Origin: Azoarcus sp.
Lineage (GTDB): Bacteria > Pseudomonadota > Gammaproteobacteria > Burkholderiales > Rhodocyclaceae
Reading direction: 5' to 3'
Length of the DNA stretch: 64,000 nt
Assembly: GCA_020725025.1 (NCBI GenBank)
Contig: DYFV01000015.1
Location: 17,065-81,064, forward strand
Both the position numbers and the translations under genes were made by a program. Shown here piece after piece: positions 28,425-40,432 of the stretch; the stretch's first letter is position 1, and each line of letters begins with the position of its first letter. The notes under the pieces were generated by a model. The model searched no databases. It saw only the letters and a program-made list of their open reading frames with translations, and was not told where the DNA came from.

Positions 28425-28854
28425 ACAAGCCCGGAAACCCCAGCTCCAGGAACCAGTCGCCCGGCGGGCGCCCGAGCATCGCCCGCACGTAGGGCACCGT
28501 ATCGGCCGGCAGCGCATCGGGCGCGAACCAGGCCATCCCGTCGCACTTGTGCGGCTCCAGGATCCGCGGTTCGCCGTCCCAGCGGTCGGCATGAAGGAAG
28601 AAGTCGATCCGATTGGTGTCGGACAGGCGATGAACCACCGCCTCGACGGCGAGCGCCTCCGGCGCGACGACGAGCCCCGTCTCCTCGGCCATCTCCCGCA
28701 CGGCCGCCGCGCGCAGCGACTCCCCGGCCTCGACGTGCCCGCCGGGAATGCTCCACAGCCCGTCGAAGAACCCGGTGCCGGCGCGGCGCATGAGCAGTAC
28801 GCGGCCCGCCCGCTCCATGCGCACGTGAACCCCGACCGGGATGCCCGGATGCAT
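28423..28854 (-). CDS. NUDIX hydrolase
   Basis: A 143-residue NUDIX protein. The full Nudix box reads [22 protein letters not shown] (G-x5-E-x7-REUxEE) at about residues 36-58. It hydrolyses a nucleoside diphosphate linked to another group; a MutT-like or sanitising role is likely, with the exact substrate unknown. The start ATG lies 2 bp after the dut stop, suggesting coupled translation in a coaBC-dut-nudix operon. Its stop codon is embedded in the REP-like hairpin. Confidence 0.9.
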   Translation of the reverse strand: MHPGIPVGVHVRMERAGRVLLMRRAGTGFFDGLWSIPGGHVEAGESLRAAAVREMAEETGLVVAPEALAVEAVVHRLSDTNRIDFFLHADRWDGEPRILEPHKCDGMAWFAPDALPADTVPYVRAMLGRPPGDWFLELGFPGL

Positions 28855-28856
28855 GC

Positions 28857-29306
28857 TCAATGCTTGCCCGTGCTGCCGAAGCCGTTGGCGCCGCGCTCGC
28901 TGTCGGGGAACTCGTCCACCACGTTGAAGCTCACCTGCAGCACCGGCACCACCACCAGCTGCGCGATGCGCTCCATGGGCTGGATGGTGAAGGTCTCGCG
29001 CCCCCGATTCCATACGGACACGAAGATCTGGCCCTGGTAATCGGAGTCGATGAGGCCGACCAGGTTGCCCAGCACGATGCCGTGGCGGTGCCCCAGACCC
29101 GAACGCGGCAGCACCATGGCGGCGAGCCCGGGGTCGGCCAGGTGGATCGCGAGCCCGCTCGGCACCAGCGCGGTGTCGCCGGGATGGAGCGAGAGCGGCG
29201 CGTTGAGGCAGGCGCGCAGGTCCAGCCCCGCGGCGCCGGCGGTGGCGTAGCCGGGGGGATGGCTCTTCAGCCGCTCGTCGAGGATCTTCACGTCGATTCG
29301 GTGCAT
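28857..29306 (-). CDS. dut: dUTP diphosphatase (trimeric)
   Basis: A 149-residue dUTPase that removes dUTP and supplies dUMP for thymidylate synthesis. All five family motifs are visible: [39 protein letters not shown] and [10 protein letters not shown]. The start MHRIDVKIL was chosen over an upstream ATG because it matches family N-termini. It starts 7 bp downstream of coaBC, the same order as in many proteobacteria. Confidence 0.96.
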   Translation of the reverse strand: MHRIDVKILDERLKSHPPGYATAGAAGLDLRACLNAPLSLHPGDTALVPSGLAIHLADPGLAAMVLPRSGLGHRHGIVLGNLVGLIDSDYQGQIFVSVWNRGRETFTIQPMERIAQLVVVPVLQVSFNVVDEFPDSERGANGFGSTGKH

Positions 29307-29313
29307 GGTGTCC

Positions 29314-30513
29314 TCAGCCTTTGCGAGCCCGCAGCAGGGCCGCCAGATGTTCAACGATACGTTGCGCGATGGCCGGCTTGGGCGCCCGCGCGAGCGGGTG
29401 GCGTCCGGCGTCGTCGTACAGGATCACTTCGTTGTCGTCGCCGCCCAGCCCGTCCTGGACCAGGTTGCCCACCAGGAGCGGCAGCTTCTTGGCCCGTCGC
29501 TTGCCCTCGGCATAGGCATCGAGCTCGCGGCTCTCGGCGGCGAAGCCCACGCAGAACGGCGCGTCGGGACGCGCGGCGACTTCCGCGAGGATGTCGGGAT
29601 TGGGCGCCAGCGTGAGGGCGAGTGCCTCCCCGCTCTTCTTGATCTTGTGCTCGGCCGGCTGCGCGGGCCGGTAGTCGGCCACCGCCGCCACGCCGATGAA
29701 GACGTCTGCGCCGGGCAGGGCAGCGAGCACCGCGTCCCGCATCTCGAGCGCGCTCTTCACGTCCACGCGCCGTACGCCCCACGGCGCCGGCAGGCCGGTC
29801 GGGCCGCTCACCAGCACCACCTCGGCCGCGCCGGCGCGGGCACAGGCACGCGCCAAGGCGTAACCCATCTTGCCCGAGCTGGAGTTGGTGATGCCGCGCA
29901 CCGGGTCGATCGCCTCGAAGGTGGGTCCGGCGGTGAGCACCACCTTGCGCCCGGCCAGCAGCTTCGACTGGAACCGGGCGGCCACCGCCTCGAACAGCAG
30001 TTCGGGCTCGAGCATGCGCCCCATCCCCACCTCGCCGCAGGCCTGGTCGCCCGCGTCGGGACCGAGCACCGTCACGCCATCTTCGCGCAGTTGGGCCACG
30101 TTGCGAACGGTGGCCGGATGCTCCCACATCTGCCGGTTCATGGCGGGCGCGACCAGCAGCGGGCAGTCGCGCGCGAGGCAAAGGGTGGTGAGGAGGTCGT
30201 CGGCCAGGCCATGCACGAGCTTCGCCAGCACATCGGCCGAAGCCGGCGCGATCAGTACCGCGTCGGCGCCCCGGGTGAGGTCGATGTGCGCCATGTTGTT
30301 CGACATGCGCGCATCCCACAGGTCGGTCCACACCGGGTTCCCGGACAGGGCCTGGAAGGTCACCGCACCGACGAAGCGCGCACCCGCCTCGGTGAGCACC
30401 ACGTGCACGTCCGCGCCCGCCTTGACCAGCAGCCGGACGAGTTCGGCCGTCTTATAGGCGGCCACCCCGCCCGTCACGCCGATCACCAGCCGGCGCCCCT
30501 CGAGCTCTCTCAT
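29314..30513 (-). CDS. coaBC: Bifunctional phosphopantothenoylcysteine decarboxylase/phosphopantothenate-cysteine ligase
   Basis: A 399-residue two-domain enzyme for the middle steps of coenzyme A synthesis. The N-terminal flavoprotein CoaC half has [26 protein letters not shown] and [12 protein letters not shown] with the substrate-binding Asn. The CoaB half starts near residue 190 ([17 protein letters not shown]) and has the catalytic lysine in [12 protein letters not shown]. The start [16 protein letters not shown] was chosen because upstream open frame overlaps radC and is not family sequence. It is divergent from radC with 46 bp between. Confidence 0.96.
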   Translation of the reverse strand: MRELEGRRLVIGVTGGVAAYKTAELVRLLVKAGADVHVVLTEAGARFVGAVTFQALSGNPVWTDLWDARMSNNMAHIDLTRGADAVLIAPASADVLAKLVHGLADDLLTTLCLARDCPLLVAPAMNRQMWEHPATVRNVAQLREDGVTVLGPDAGDQACGEVGMGRMLEPELLFEAVAARFQSKLLAGRKVVLTAGPTFEAIDPVRGITNSSSGKMGYALARACARAGAAEVVLVSGPTGLPAPWGVRRVDVKSALEMRDAVLAALPGADVFIGVAAVADYRPAQPAEHKIKKSGEALALTLAPNPDILAEVAARPDAPFCVGFAAESRELDAYAEGKRRAKKLPLLVGNLVQDGLGGDDNEVILYDDAGRHPLARAPKPAIAQRIVEHLAALLRARKG

Positions 30514-30559
30514 GTCATATGCCTTATAATTTTCCGCAACATCATTCGGTGCGACGACG

Positions 30560-31237
30560 ATGGCGATCAGCGACTGGCCGGCCGACGAACGCCCGCGCGA
30601 AAAGCTCCTCGGCCGCGGTGCCGGCGCGCTGTCCGATGCGGAGCTCCTGGCGCTCTTCCTGCGCGTCGGCATCCGCGGCAAGAGCGCGGTCGACCTCGCG
30701 CGCGAGCTGCTCACGCAGTTCGGCTCGCTCACCCGTCTTTGCAACGCCTCCGCTGCCGAGTTCGCGGGCATTCCCGGCATGGGGCTCGCGAAGTATGCCC
30801 AACTGCAGGCTGTCATGGAACTGGCGCGGCGCGCCCTGGCCGAGCAGATGCATGCGGGTGACGTATTCGATTCGCCCGGCGCGGTGCGCGACTGGTTGCG
30901 CCTGCGCATCGGCACCCTGCCCCACGAAGTGTTCTACGTGCTGATGCTCGATGCCCGCAACCGCCTCATCCGGGCCGTCGAGCTCTTCCGCGGCACCCTG
31001 ACCCAGACCAGCGTCTATCCGCGCGAAGTCGTCAAGCTCGCCCTGGCATACAATGCCGCCGCGGTCATTCTCGCCCACAACCACCCCTCGGGGGCACAGG
31101 AGCCGAGTCCGGCCGACGAGTTGCTCACACGCAGCCTGAAGCAGGCGCTCGATCTGGTCGACGTGCGCACCCTCGACCACTTCATCGTCACGGCGCATGC
31201 GAATCCCCTGTCGTTCGCCGAGCGCGGACTACTCTGA
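30560..31237 (+). CDS. radC: RadC-family JAB domain protein
   Basis: A 225-residue RadC. A helix-hairpin-helix part ([18 protein letters not shown], residues about 72-90) precedes the JAMM metalloprotease-like domain with [18 protein letters not shown] near residue 173-190. The old claim of a direct role in DNA repair has been withdrawn for E. coli, so the function is uncertain: a DNA-related or mobile-element-linked metallo-protein. It is upstream of rpmB as in many proteobacteria. Confidence 0.93.
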   Translation: MAISDWPADERPREKLLGRGAGALSDAELLALFLRVGIRGKSAVDLARELLTQFGSLTRLCNASAAEFAGIPGMGLAKYAQLQAVMELARRALAEQMHAGDVFDSPGAVRDWLRLRIGTLPHEVFYVLMLDARNRLIRAVELFRGTLTQTSVYPREVVKLALAYNAAAVILAHNHPSGAQEPSPADELLTRSLKQALDLVDVRTLDHFIVTAHANPLSFAERGLL

Positions 31238-31252
31238 GCGCGCGCCAAAGCC

Positions 31253-31282
31253 TTGCGCCGTCGGCGCACTCTGGGATATCAT
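31253..31282 (+). promoter_or_regulatory. Candidate promoter of rpmB-rpmG
   Basis: TTGCGC, 18 bp, then TATCAT, 39 bp before the rpmB start. The -10 is close to consensus and the placement is right for a ribosomal-protein operon. Confidence 0.4.
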
Positions 31283-31320
31283 CCGACGTTTTCCGAAATC
31301 CGAATTCCCTGGAGCATCAA

Positions 31321-31557
31321 ATGGCCCGCGTTTGCCAAGTGACCGGTAAGGCACCGATGGTGGGAAACAATGTCTCCCACGCCAACAACAAGACCAAGCG
31401 CCGCTTCCTGCCCAACCTGCAGAACCGCCGGTTCTGGAGCGAGGCCGAGAACCGCTGGATCCGCCTGCGCGTCTCGAACGCCGCGCTGCGCACTATCGAC
31501 AAGAAGGGCATCGACGTCGTCGTCGCCGAGCTGCGCGCCCGCGGCGAGAAGGTCTGA
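31321..31557 (+). CDS. rpmB: 50S ribosomal protein L28
   Basis: A 78-residue L28 (E. coli 78). [20 protein letters not shown] opens it, followed by [17 protein letters not shown]. It is a core protein of the large subunit. A 42-bp gap separates it from rpmG, with which it forms the usual operon. Confidence 0.98.
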   Translation: MARVCQVTGKAPMVGNNVSHANNKTKRRFLPNLQNRRFWSEAENRWIRLRVSNAALRTIDKKGIDVVVAELRARGEKV

Positions 31558-31599
31558 GCGTTGCCGCCGCGCAACTGAAGCAACCGAACGGAGACTGAC

Positions 31600-31767
31600 A
31601 TGGCCAAAGGCATCCGCGAAAAGATCAAGCTGGAGTCGACCGCAGGTACCGGTCACTTCTACACCACCTCGAAGAACAAGCGCACTACCCCGAACAAGCT
31701 CGAGTTCATGAAGTACGACCCGGTCGCGCGCAAGCACGTCCTGTACAAGGAAATCAAGCTGAAGTAA
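31600..31767 (+). CDS. rpmG: 50S ribosomal protein L33
   Basis: A 55-residue L33 of the zinc-free type: no CxxC pairs are present. The start reads [20 protein letters not shown] and the end YKEIKLK. The site GGAGACTGAC precedes it. The gene is the second in the rpmB operon and is followed by a strong hairpin. Confidence 0.97.
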   Translation: MAKGIREKIKLESTAGTGHFYTTSKNKRTTPNKLEFMKYDPVARKHVLYKEIKLK

Positions 31768-31837
31768 TCCGCCGCCGGGCGGGCCCTGCCCGCCGGTGCC
31801 GCACGGCATCGCGCACAGGAAGTTCAGGGAACAAAAA

Positions 31838-31871
31838 ACAAGAGGCCGCCGGAATCCCGGCGGCCTCTTGT
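31838..31871. terminator. Bidirectional terminator between rpmG and the cold-shock gene
   Basis: A perfect 15-bp stem, ACAAGAGGCCGCCGG with its complement, closes a 4-nt loop. On the minus strand it runs into TTTTTTG and ends the cold-shock gene; on the plus strand it is followed by CTTT and can end rpmBG. Confidence 0.9.
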
Positions 31872-31920
31872 CTTTCCCGGCACCGCGTCGCAGGACGGCG
31901 CGGCGCGGGGGTTCAACGCA

Positions 31921-32124
31921 TCAGGCCCGCTGGATGTTCGAGGCCTGCTTGCCCTTGGGGCCCTGCGTCACTTCGAAGGAGACCTTCTCGCCTTCCTTCA
32001 GCGTCTTGAACCCGCTCATGTTGATGGCCGAGAAGTGCGCAAAGAGATCTTCGCTGCCATCATCCGGGGTAATGAAGCCGAAGCCCTTCGAGTCATTGAA
32101 CCACTTAACGGTACCAGTTGCCAT
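31921..32124 (-). CDS. Cold-shock domain protein (CspA family)
   Basis: A 67-residue single cold-shock domain protein. RNP1 is KGFGFITP and RNP2 is DLFAHF, the nucleic-acid binding motifs. It is an RNA/DNA chaperone likely to melt secondary structure. AAGGATTAAGG serves as ribosome site. The upstream untranslated region is long, as in cspA-type genes whose leader folds with temperature; this is inferred, not shown. Confidence 0.96.
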   Translation of the reverse strand: MATGTVKWFNDSKGFGFITPDDGSEDLFAHFSAINMSGFKTLKEGEKVSFEVTQGPKGKQASNIQRA

Positions 32125-32537
32125 GTTGCCTTAATCCTTAAAAACGAAAACATTGCGGGGGGCTACCCCTGTCCGTGCATCAATGCCCAGTGGAGCGTAA
32201 CCAGCGCTGCCCAGCCAGACTACGGTCGCAGCCACGACAAACAGAACCAGTGCGTTGAACTTTGCATCTCACACACGGGTTGCTTTTACGCACTTGTTTG
32301 CACAGCGTCAACCCCTTTCTGAGGCATACTGGTTGCTGCAGTGCGGCACTTTTTCACGCACGGACAGCCCGCCTTGGCACGATACTGGCTTTGGATTGTC
32401 TGGGAATCGAGGGTGCGCCGCGCAATGGCCCGGCCGGTGCGGCTCCCGCCCCGAGGACCATTCCGCCTGCAAGGGCGCGGGAAGCACCCCCTCAGAGGTG
32501 TGTTGCACTCTGGTTCGACATGGTTAGAATGGCTCGC
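32125..32537. other. Intergenic region between the cold-shock gene and clpS
   Basis: 413 bp with no credible gene. The first ~150 bp are the likely cold-shock leader on the minus strand, including a GGGGTAGCCCCCC mini-hairpin. The remainder must hold the clpS promoter. No convincing -35/-10 pair or known small RNA was recognised. Confidence 0.6.
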
Positions 32538-32846
32538 ATGGCCACCCAAAAGCAGGACGATTCCTTACTCGAGGCGGAGCGGACGCGCACCAAGCCCCCG
32601 CCCCTATATAAGGTGCTGCTGCTCAACGACGACTTCACGCCAATGGACTTCGTGGTCGTCGTACTGCAGAAATTTTTCGGCATGGACCGCGAACGGGCAA
32701 CACGGGTCATGCTCCAAGTCCACAGAGAGGGCATGGGGGTTTGCGGCGTCTTCCCTAAGGACGTCGCGGCGACCAAAGTCGAGCAGGTCGTCTCCTTTGC
32801 CCGTCAGCACCAGCATCCGCTGGCGTGCGTGATGGAGGAAAATTGA
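32538..32846 (+). CDS. clpS: ClpS, adaptor of the ClpAP protease
   Basis: A 102-residue Clp[23 protein letters not shown] (residues about 27-48) contains the conserved N-end-rule binding Asn-Asp, and [15 protein letters not shown] and [10 protein letters not shown] match the family. It delivers N-degron substrates to ClpA. Three in-frame ATGs cluster at 32520, 32529 and 32538; the last gives the family-typical length, and none has a strong ribosome site. ClpA starts 2 bp after it, so the two are coupled. Confidence 0.95.
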   Translation: MATQKQDDSLLEAERTRTKPPPLYKVLLLNDDFTPMDFVVVVLQKFFGMDRERATRVMLQVHREGMGVCGVFPKDVAATKVEQVVSFARQHQHPLACVMEEN

Positions 32847-32848
32847 GA

Positions 32849-35122
<2,274 letters not shown>

Positions 35123-35140
35123 CCGTCCCCTCCCTGCGGA

Positions 35141-35166
35141 AAGGCGGCCTGCGGGCCGCCTTTTTT
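35141..35166 (+). terminator. Rho-independent terminator of clpS-clpA
   Basis: AAGGCGGCC and GGCCGCCTT pair around a TGCG loop, with a TTTTTT tract overlapping the end of the stem. It begins 18 bp after the clpA stop. Confidence 0.92.
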
Positions 35167-35204
35167 GCGCCCTACTTTTCCATCAAGACCAAGAGGAACC
35201 GGAC

Positions 35205-35684
35205 ATGGAGATTCATACCGCCGACCTGTGCGACGCGCACGAAGCCACGCTGCAGGTGGTCGCCCCGATGTTCTCGAGCTACGGCGGGCGCCCCGCCTTC
35301 GGCGGACCGATCACGACCCTCAAGCTCTTCGAGGACAACTCGCTGGTGCGCACCGCCCTCGGCGAGCCGGGTCAGGGCCGCGTGCTGGTGATCGACGGCG
35401 GCGGCTCGATGCGTTGCGCGGTGGTCGGCGACCAGCTCGCCCAGCTCGCGGTCGACAACGGCTGGGCGGGCATCGTGGCCTACGGCTGCATCCGGGACTC
35501 GAAGGCGATCGGCGGCATGGACGTGGGTGTGTTCGCGCTCGGCACCCACCCGAAGAAGACGGTCAAGCGCAACACCGGCGAGCGCGACATCCCGGTCACC
35601 TTTGGCGGCGTGACCTTCACCCCCGGCCACTATGTTTATGCGGACGAGGACGGCGTAGTCGTGTCGCCCACTGCGCTTCTCTAG
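35205..35684 (+). CDS. RraA-family protein (RNase E inhibitor or 4-hydroxy-4-methyl-2-oxoglutarate aldolase type)
   Basis: A 159-residue RraA fold protein. [21 protein letters not shown] near 62-82 and [14 protein letters not shown] near 90 are the signature, and the Arg-Asp pair of the aldolase group is present in CIRD. RraA of E. coli binds and inhibits RNase E; several homologues are class II pyruvate aldolases with metal. Length and the CIRDS motif fit either reading. It stands alone between the clpA terminator and the aceA control region. Confidence 0.88.
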   Translation: MEIHTADLCDAHEATLQVVAPMFSSYGGRPAFGGPITTLKLFEDNSLVRTALGEPGQGRVLVIDGGGSMRCAVVGDQLAQLAVDNGWAGIVAYGCIRDSKAIGGMDVGVFALGTHPKKTVKRNTGERDIPVTFGGVTFTPGHYVYADEDGVVVSPTALL

Positions 35685-35742
35685 CCCTACCACAGCCGGA
35701 TCCGGGAAGGCGCGGCCACCCCGCCCCCGGATTCCACCCGCA

Positions 35743-35808
35743 GGAGCGGCGCAAGCCGCGAATCGGCGGGCGACCGGATGCGCCGCCGTTCGCGGCTTGC
35801 GCCGCTCC
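35743..35808. repeat. REP-like hairpin repeat, copy 2
   Basis: Two perfect 20-bp arms starting GGAGCGGCGCAAGCCGCGAA and its complement, with a 26-nt loop. The core is shared with copy 1 at 28369-28424, differing at the centre (CGCAAG versus CGGAAG). Confidence 0.85.
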
Positions 35809-35950
35809 GACAGCCCGCCTGGATGCGAACCCGCGAGCGCGCGGGGGTGTGGTCGATCGACTTCAGGCGCCTCCGTCGTCCCCCTCCCCCCCCCCACGCC
35901 CTTCGGAGCACCGAAACAGCTCGCCGGCTTGCGCGGTGCAGCAGCTTTTC

Positions 35951-36046
35951 GTTTCACAACGGCGTCCTGCGTTTCACAATGCAGAATTTTTTCCATAAAC
36001 AGCTGTTTTTATTGACGAAGATTTTTTCTTATATCTTATATAAGAC
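35951..36046 (+). promoter_or_regulatory. aceA control region: direct repeats and palindromic promoter
   Basis: GTTTCACAA occurs twice (35951 and 35971) with a 20-bp period, which puts both copies on one face of the helix. Downstream, TTGACG (36012-36017) is followed after 18-19 bp by TTATAT/TATATA. That -10 lies inside the perfect palindrome TCTTATATAAGA (36034-36045), so a regulator binding there would compete with RNA polymerase. The regulator is not known. Confidence 0.5.
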
Positions 36047-36207
36047 TTATTGCTGCAGGGCCAGATCCTACCTATACTTTGCCTCATTCGGCGACGGCTT
36101 CTCAGCCGCTGTTACCGAGAGGATGAGCTTTCCGATCGGCCGCTACCCCGGATCGGACGAGGAAAACCTTTTCGCAACCCCCCTTCAGCAATAACGAGGA
36201 AATCGAC

Positions 36208-37509
<1,302 letters not shown>

Positions 37510-37517
37510 GCGACATC

Positions 37518-37596
37518 GTCCGGCCGCGCGTCGCGCGGCCGGACGTGAGCCGGACGACAAGAGGGCCGATCCGCAGGATCGGCCCTCTTCCTTTTC
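37518..37596 (+). terminator. Terminator region after aceA (two hairpins)
   Basis: The first hairpin pairs GTCCGGCCGCGCG with CGCGCGGCCGGAC-type sequence and has no T tract. The second pairs AAGAGGGCCGATCC with its complement around GCA, followed by CCTTTT. The second is the likelier terminator. Confidence 0.8.
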
Positions 37597-37609
37597 AGGC
37601 CCAGGCGAC

Positions 37610-38149
37610 TCAGCCGCGCCCCGGCCCCATGCCGTGACCGAAGCCGCCGTGCCCCAGGCCGTGCCGCCCGCCGCGTCCCATCGGCTGGAACTCGGCATCG
37701 AACACGGTCTTCTGCGCGTCGGAAAGCGTGGCGTAGAAGGTCTCGACCGCCTTGCGCGTATCGGCGAGCTCGGTCTGCCGCAGCTTGCTCATCGCCTCCC
37801 GGCGCTCGAGCCGCTCGAGGACGGTGTCGGGCCTATCGGCTTGCATGCGCTTCTGCATCTCGGCGGCCATGCGGTCGGCGCGGTCGGTCATCTCGCTCTT
37901 GAAGGTGTTCCATGCCGCCTGCTGCTCGGGCTTGAGCGCCAACGCCAGTTCCAGGCGGGCAAGCCGCTGCTCGGCACGATCGGCGATGCGCTCGGCCATC
38001 TGCTCGGGCGCCATGCGGCCCCAGCCTCCCGCTCCACCCATCGGGCCGAAGCCGCCGCAGTCGCCGCCTCGCGCCAGCACCGCCGCGCTTCCGAGGGCGG
38101 TGGTCGCGATCAGGGCAGAGGCGATGGAAGTCTTGATCCAGGTTTTCAT
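37610..38149 (-). CDS. Spy/CpxP-family periplasmic LTXXQ protein
   Basis: A 179-residue exported protein. A signal peptide (MKTWIKTSIASALIATTALG) is followed by a Gly-rich segment and a helical core. LALKPEQQAAWNTF (residues about 70-83) is one copy of the LTxxQ-like motif; ATLSDAQKTVFD near 140 is the second. The C-terminus is rich in Gly and His (RGGRHGLGHGGFGHG), which could bind metal. Spy/CpxP proteins are envelope chaperones or stress sensors under two-component control. It is divergent from an OmpR-type pair with inverted repeats between. Confidence 0.85.
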   Translation of the reverse strand: MKTWIKTSIASALIATTALGSAAVLARGGDCGGFGPMGGAGGWGRMAPEQMAERIADRAEQRLARLELALALKPEQQAAWNTFKSEMTDRADRMAAEMQKRMQADRPDTVLERLERREAMSKLRQTELADTRKAVETFYATLSDAQKTVFDAEFQPMGRGGRHGLGHGGFGHGMGPGRG

Positions 38150-38215
38150 GTCGATCTCCTTGTTCGTCGAGGACCCATCCCTGTGGGCCACGACTGCATT
38201 TCAACACCCGCATGT

Positions 38216-38299
38216 AAGCCCGATTTGTCCGTTACCGCCCGTATTGCAGCCTCATGTCGCAGACTCGGCCCGCGATACGGTGAGATACAAATCGGGCTT
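38216..38299. promoter_or_regulatory. Nested inverted repeats between the Spy-like gene and the two-component genes
   Basis: AAGCCCGATTTGT (38216-38228) is matched exactly by its complement ACAAATCGGGCTT at 38287-38299. Inside, CCGTATTGC is mirrored by GCGATACGG with one mismatch. The sites flank the space where both promoters must lie, so they are good candidates for binding by the encoded response regulator. A transcribed hairpin is the alternative reading. Confidence 0.5.
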
Positions 38300-38337
38300 C
38301 CGGCCGGCTTAATATGCGAGCCGAGGAGAACCCCGCG

Positions 38338-39102
38338 ATGAGCAATCAACCCGACCACGTCCTGATCGTCGATGACGATCGCGAGATCCGCAGTCTTCTC
38401 GCCGACTATCTCGAGAAGCAGGGGCTGCGCTGCACCACCGCCGCCGACGGGCGCGAGATGAAGACCGCCCTGGAGCGGCACCGGGTCGACCTCGTCGTGC
38501 TCGACGTCATGATGCCGGGCGAGGACGGCCTCACCCTGTGCCGCAACCTGCGCGCCGGCGGCGGCCCCCAGGCCAACACGCCCATCCTCATGCTGACCGC
38601 GCGGGGCGAGGACATGGACCGCATCGTGGGCCTGGAGATGGGTGCCGACGACTATCTGCCCAAGCCCTTCGTGCCACGGGAGCTGTACGCGCGCATCCGC
38701 GCCATCCTGCGCCGCACGCGCGCCCTGCCCCCCAACCTCGAAGCCGGCCCCGCCGATCATGCGGCCGAGCTGCGTTTCGCCAACTGGCGGCTGGACGTGG
38801 CCGGGCGCCACCTGATCGACGCCGAGGGTACGGTGGTGCCCCTTTCGGGCGCCGAGCACCGCCTGCTGGCGGTCTTCCTCGCCCATCCGCAGCGGGTCCT
38901 CAACCGCGACCAGCTGATGGAGCTCACCCAGGGACGCGAGGCCGACGTGTTCGACCGCTCCATCGACCTCCTGGTGAGCCGGCTGCGCCAGCGGCTGCGG
39001 GACAACGCCCGCGAGCCGGCCATCATCAAGACGGTGCGCAACGAGGGCTACGTGCTGGCCGCCACCGTCCAGGCGGTGCCCGCCACCCGCACTCCATCAT
39101 GA
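38338..39102 (+). CDS. OmpR-family response regulator
   Basis: A 254-residue regulator. The receiver domain (1-120) has the acidic pocket IVDDDRE, phospho-acceptor Asp56 in VVLDVMMPGEDG, and the Lys of LPKPF. A winged-helix DNA-binding domain follows, with SGAEHRLLAVFLAHPQRVLNR and DRSIDLLVSRLRQRL. GAGGAGAA precedes the ATG. Its stop overlaps the ATG of the kinase gene (ATGA), so they are coupled. Likely targets are its own promoter and the divergent Spy-like gene. Confidence 0.94.
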   Translation: MSNQPDHVLIVDDDREIRSLLADYLEKQGLRCTTAADGREMKTALERHRVDLVVLDVMMPGEDGLTLCRNLRAGGGPQANTPILMLTARGEDMDRIVGLEMGADDYLPKPFVPRELYARIRAILRRTRALPPNLEAGPADHAAELRFANWRLDVAGRHLIDAEGTVVPLSGAEHRLLAVFLAHPQRVLNRDQLMELTQGREADVFDRSIDLLVSRLRQRLRDNAREPAIIKTVRNEGYVLAATVQAVPATRTPS

Positions 39103-40427
39103 GACTTCCCTGGCCCCGCACCCTCTTCGCGCGCCTGATGCTGATCTGGCTCGTCGGCATGGCCCTGGTGCTCGCCGTGGCCATGGCGCTCATCCGGGGC
39201 GAGCGCGACCGCTTCGGACGGGACGTGCTGTACGAGGGCGTCGCGCGCGAGATCGGCGCGACGGTGGACGTCCTCGACCGCCTGCCCGCTCACGCCCGCG
39301 AGGAATGGATCGATGCGCTCGGCAGGCGGCGGCTGCGCTTCTCTCTACGCGAGCCGCCACCCGAGGCGCGACCGCTGCCGCAGGCCGCACCCCTGGTGCA
39401 GGCGCTCGAGCGTACTCTGCCCGAGCGGGAGGTGATCGTCGTCGGCTACACCCACGGGCGCGGAGATTTCAACCACCATCTCCAGCCCCTCCTGAGCCTG
39501 CGCCTTACCGATGGCACACCGCTCACGGTACGCCTGCCCGGCCCCATGCTCGCCGCGCCGCATCCGCCGCCCCCCGGGCGGTTCTTCGCGGCCTTGTTTG
39601 CCCTGGTCGGTGGCGTGACCCTGCTCACCTGGCTTGCGGTCCGGATCGCCACCCGCCCGCTGTCGCGGCTGGCTGCGGCCGCCGACGCGCTTGGCGAGGA
39701 TCCCAACCGGGCCCCGATGGACGCGCGCGGGCCGGCCGAGGTGGCCCGCGCCGCTCGCGCCTTCAACCGCATGCAGGGCCGCATCCAGCAGCACGTGGGC
39801 GAGCGCACCCGCATCCTGGCGGCCATCTCGCACGACCTGCAGACGCCGATCACGCGGCTGCGCCTGCGCGCGGAGATGATCGACGACGAAACCCTGCGCG
39901 CCAAGATCCAGGCCGACCTCGACGCCATGCAGGCGCTGGCGCGTGAGGGCCTCGACTACGCGAAGAGCCTGGACGCCTCGGCGCCGGCGCAACCCATAGA
40001 TCTCGACGGCCTCGCCGAGGCGCTCGTCGCCGACGCCCAGGACATGGGGTGGCAGGTCACGCTCGCAGGCCGCACGGGGGCCCCGTGCCACGGCCAGATC
40101 GTGGCACTGCGCAGGGCGCTGTGGAATCTCATCGAGAACGGCGTGAAGTTCGGCGAGCGCGTCGAGCTCACCCTCGAAGAGGCGCGGAGCGAATTCCGGA
40201 TCCGCATCCGCGACCACGGTCCGGGGTTGCCGGAGGCCGAGCGCGAGAGAGTGTTCGAGCCCTTCTATCGGACCGAGGCTTCGCGCAATCGCGAGACGGG
40301 CGGCACCGGTCTGGGGTTGGCCATCGCGCGCAACCTGCTGCACGCCCAGGGCGGCGACGTGGTGCTCGCCAACCACCCCGACGGCGGGCTCGAGGCGCAG
40401 GTCACCCTGCCCCGCGCTCCCCGCTGA
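39099..40427 (+). CDS. Sensor histidine kinase
   Basis: A 442-residue EnvZ/CpxA-type membrane kinase. TM1 (about 10-30) and TM2 (about 165-185) flank a periplasmic domain rich in Arg and His. A HAMP segment follows. The H-box AISHDLQTPITRLR places the phospho-His at residue 245. The N-box is NLIENGVKFG, and G-boxes are DHGPGLP and GGTGLGLAIARN. It would phosphorylate the co-transcribed regulator. The signal is unknown; envelope stress or metal is the guess from the Spy-like neighbour. Confidence 0.93.
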   Translation: MRLPWPRTLFARLMLIWLVGMALVLAVAMALIRGERDRFGRDVLYEGVAREIGATVDVLDRLPAHAREEWIDALGRRRLRFSLREPPPEARPLPQAAPLVQALERTLPEREVIVVGYTHGRGDFNHHLQPLLSLRLTDGTPLTVRLPGPMLAAPHPPPPGRFFAALFALVGGVTLLTWLAVRIATRPLSRLAAAADALGEDPNRAPMDARGPAEVARAARAFNRMQGRIQQHVGERTRILAAISHDLQTPITRLRLRAEMIDDETLRAKIQADLDAMQALAREGLDYAKSLDASAPAQPIDLDGLAEALVADAQDMGWQVTLAGRTGAPCHGQIVALRRALWNLIENGVKFGERVELTLEEARSEFRIRIRDHGPGLPEAERERVFEPFYRTEASRNRETGGTGLGLAIARNLLHAQGGDVVLANHPDGGLEAQVTLPRAPR

Positions 40428-40432
40428 TCCGC

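Larger units (their letters stand above)
35685..36207. other. Intergenic region between the RraA gene and aceA
   Basis: 523 bp without a gene. It contains a REP-like hairpin, a run of ten C at 35886-35895, a pair of GTTTCACAA repeats, and an AT-rich block from about 35983 to 36060 that probably holds the aceA promoter. The aceA leader is about 150 bp long. Confidence 0.75.

Noticed and set aside
32125..32537. A small RNA or short protein gene between the cold-shock gene and clpS.
   Set aside because: Open frames here have no ribosome site or recognisable sequence, and no known RNA fold was seen.
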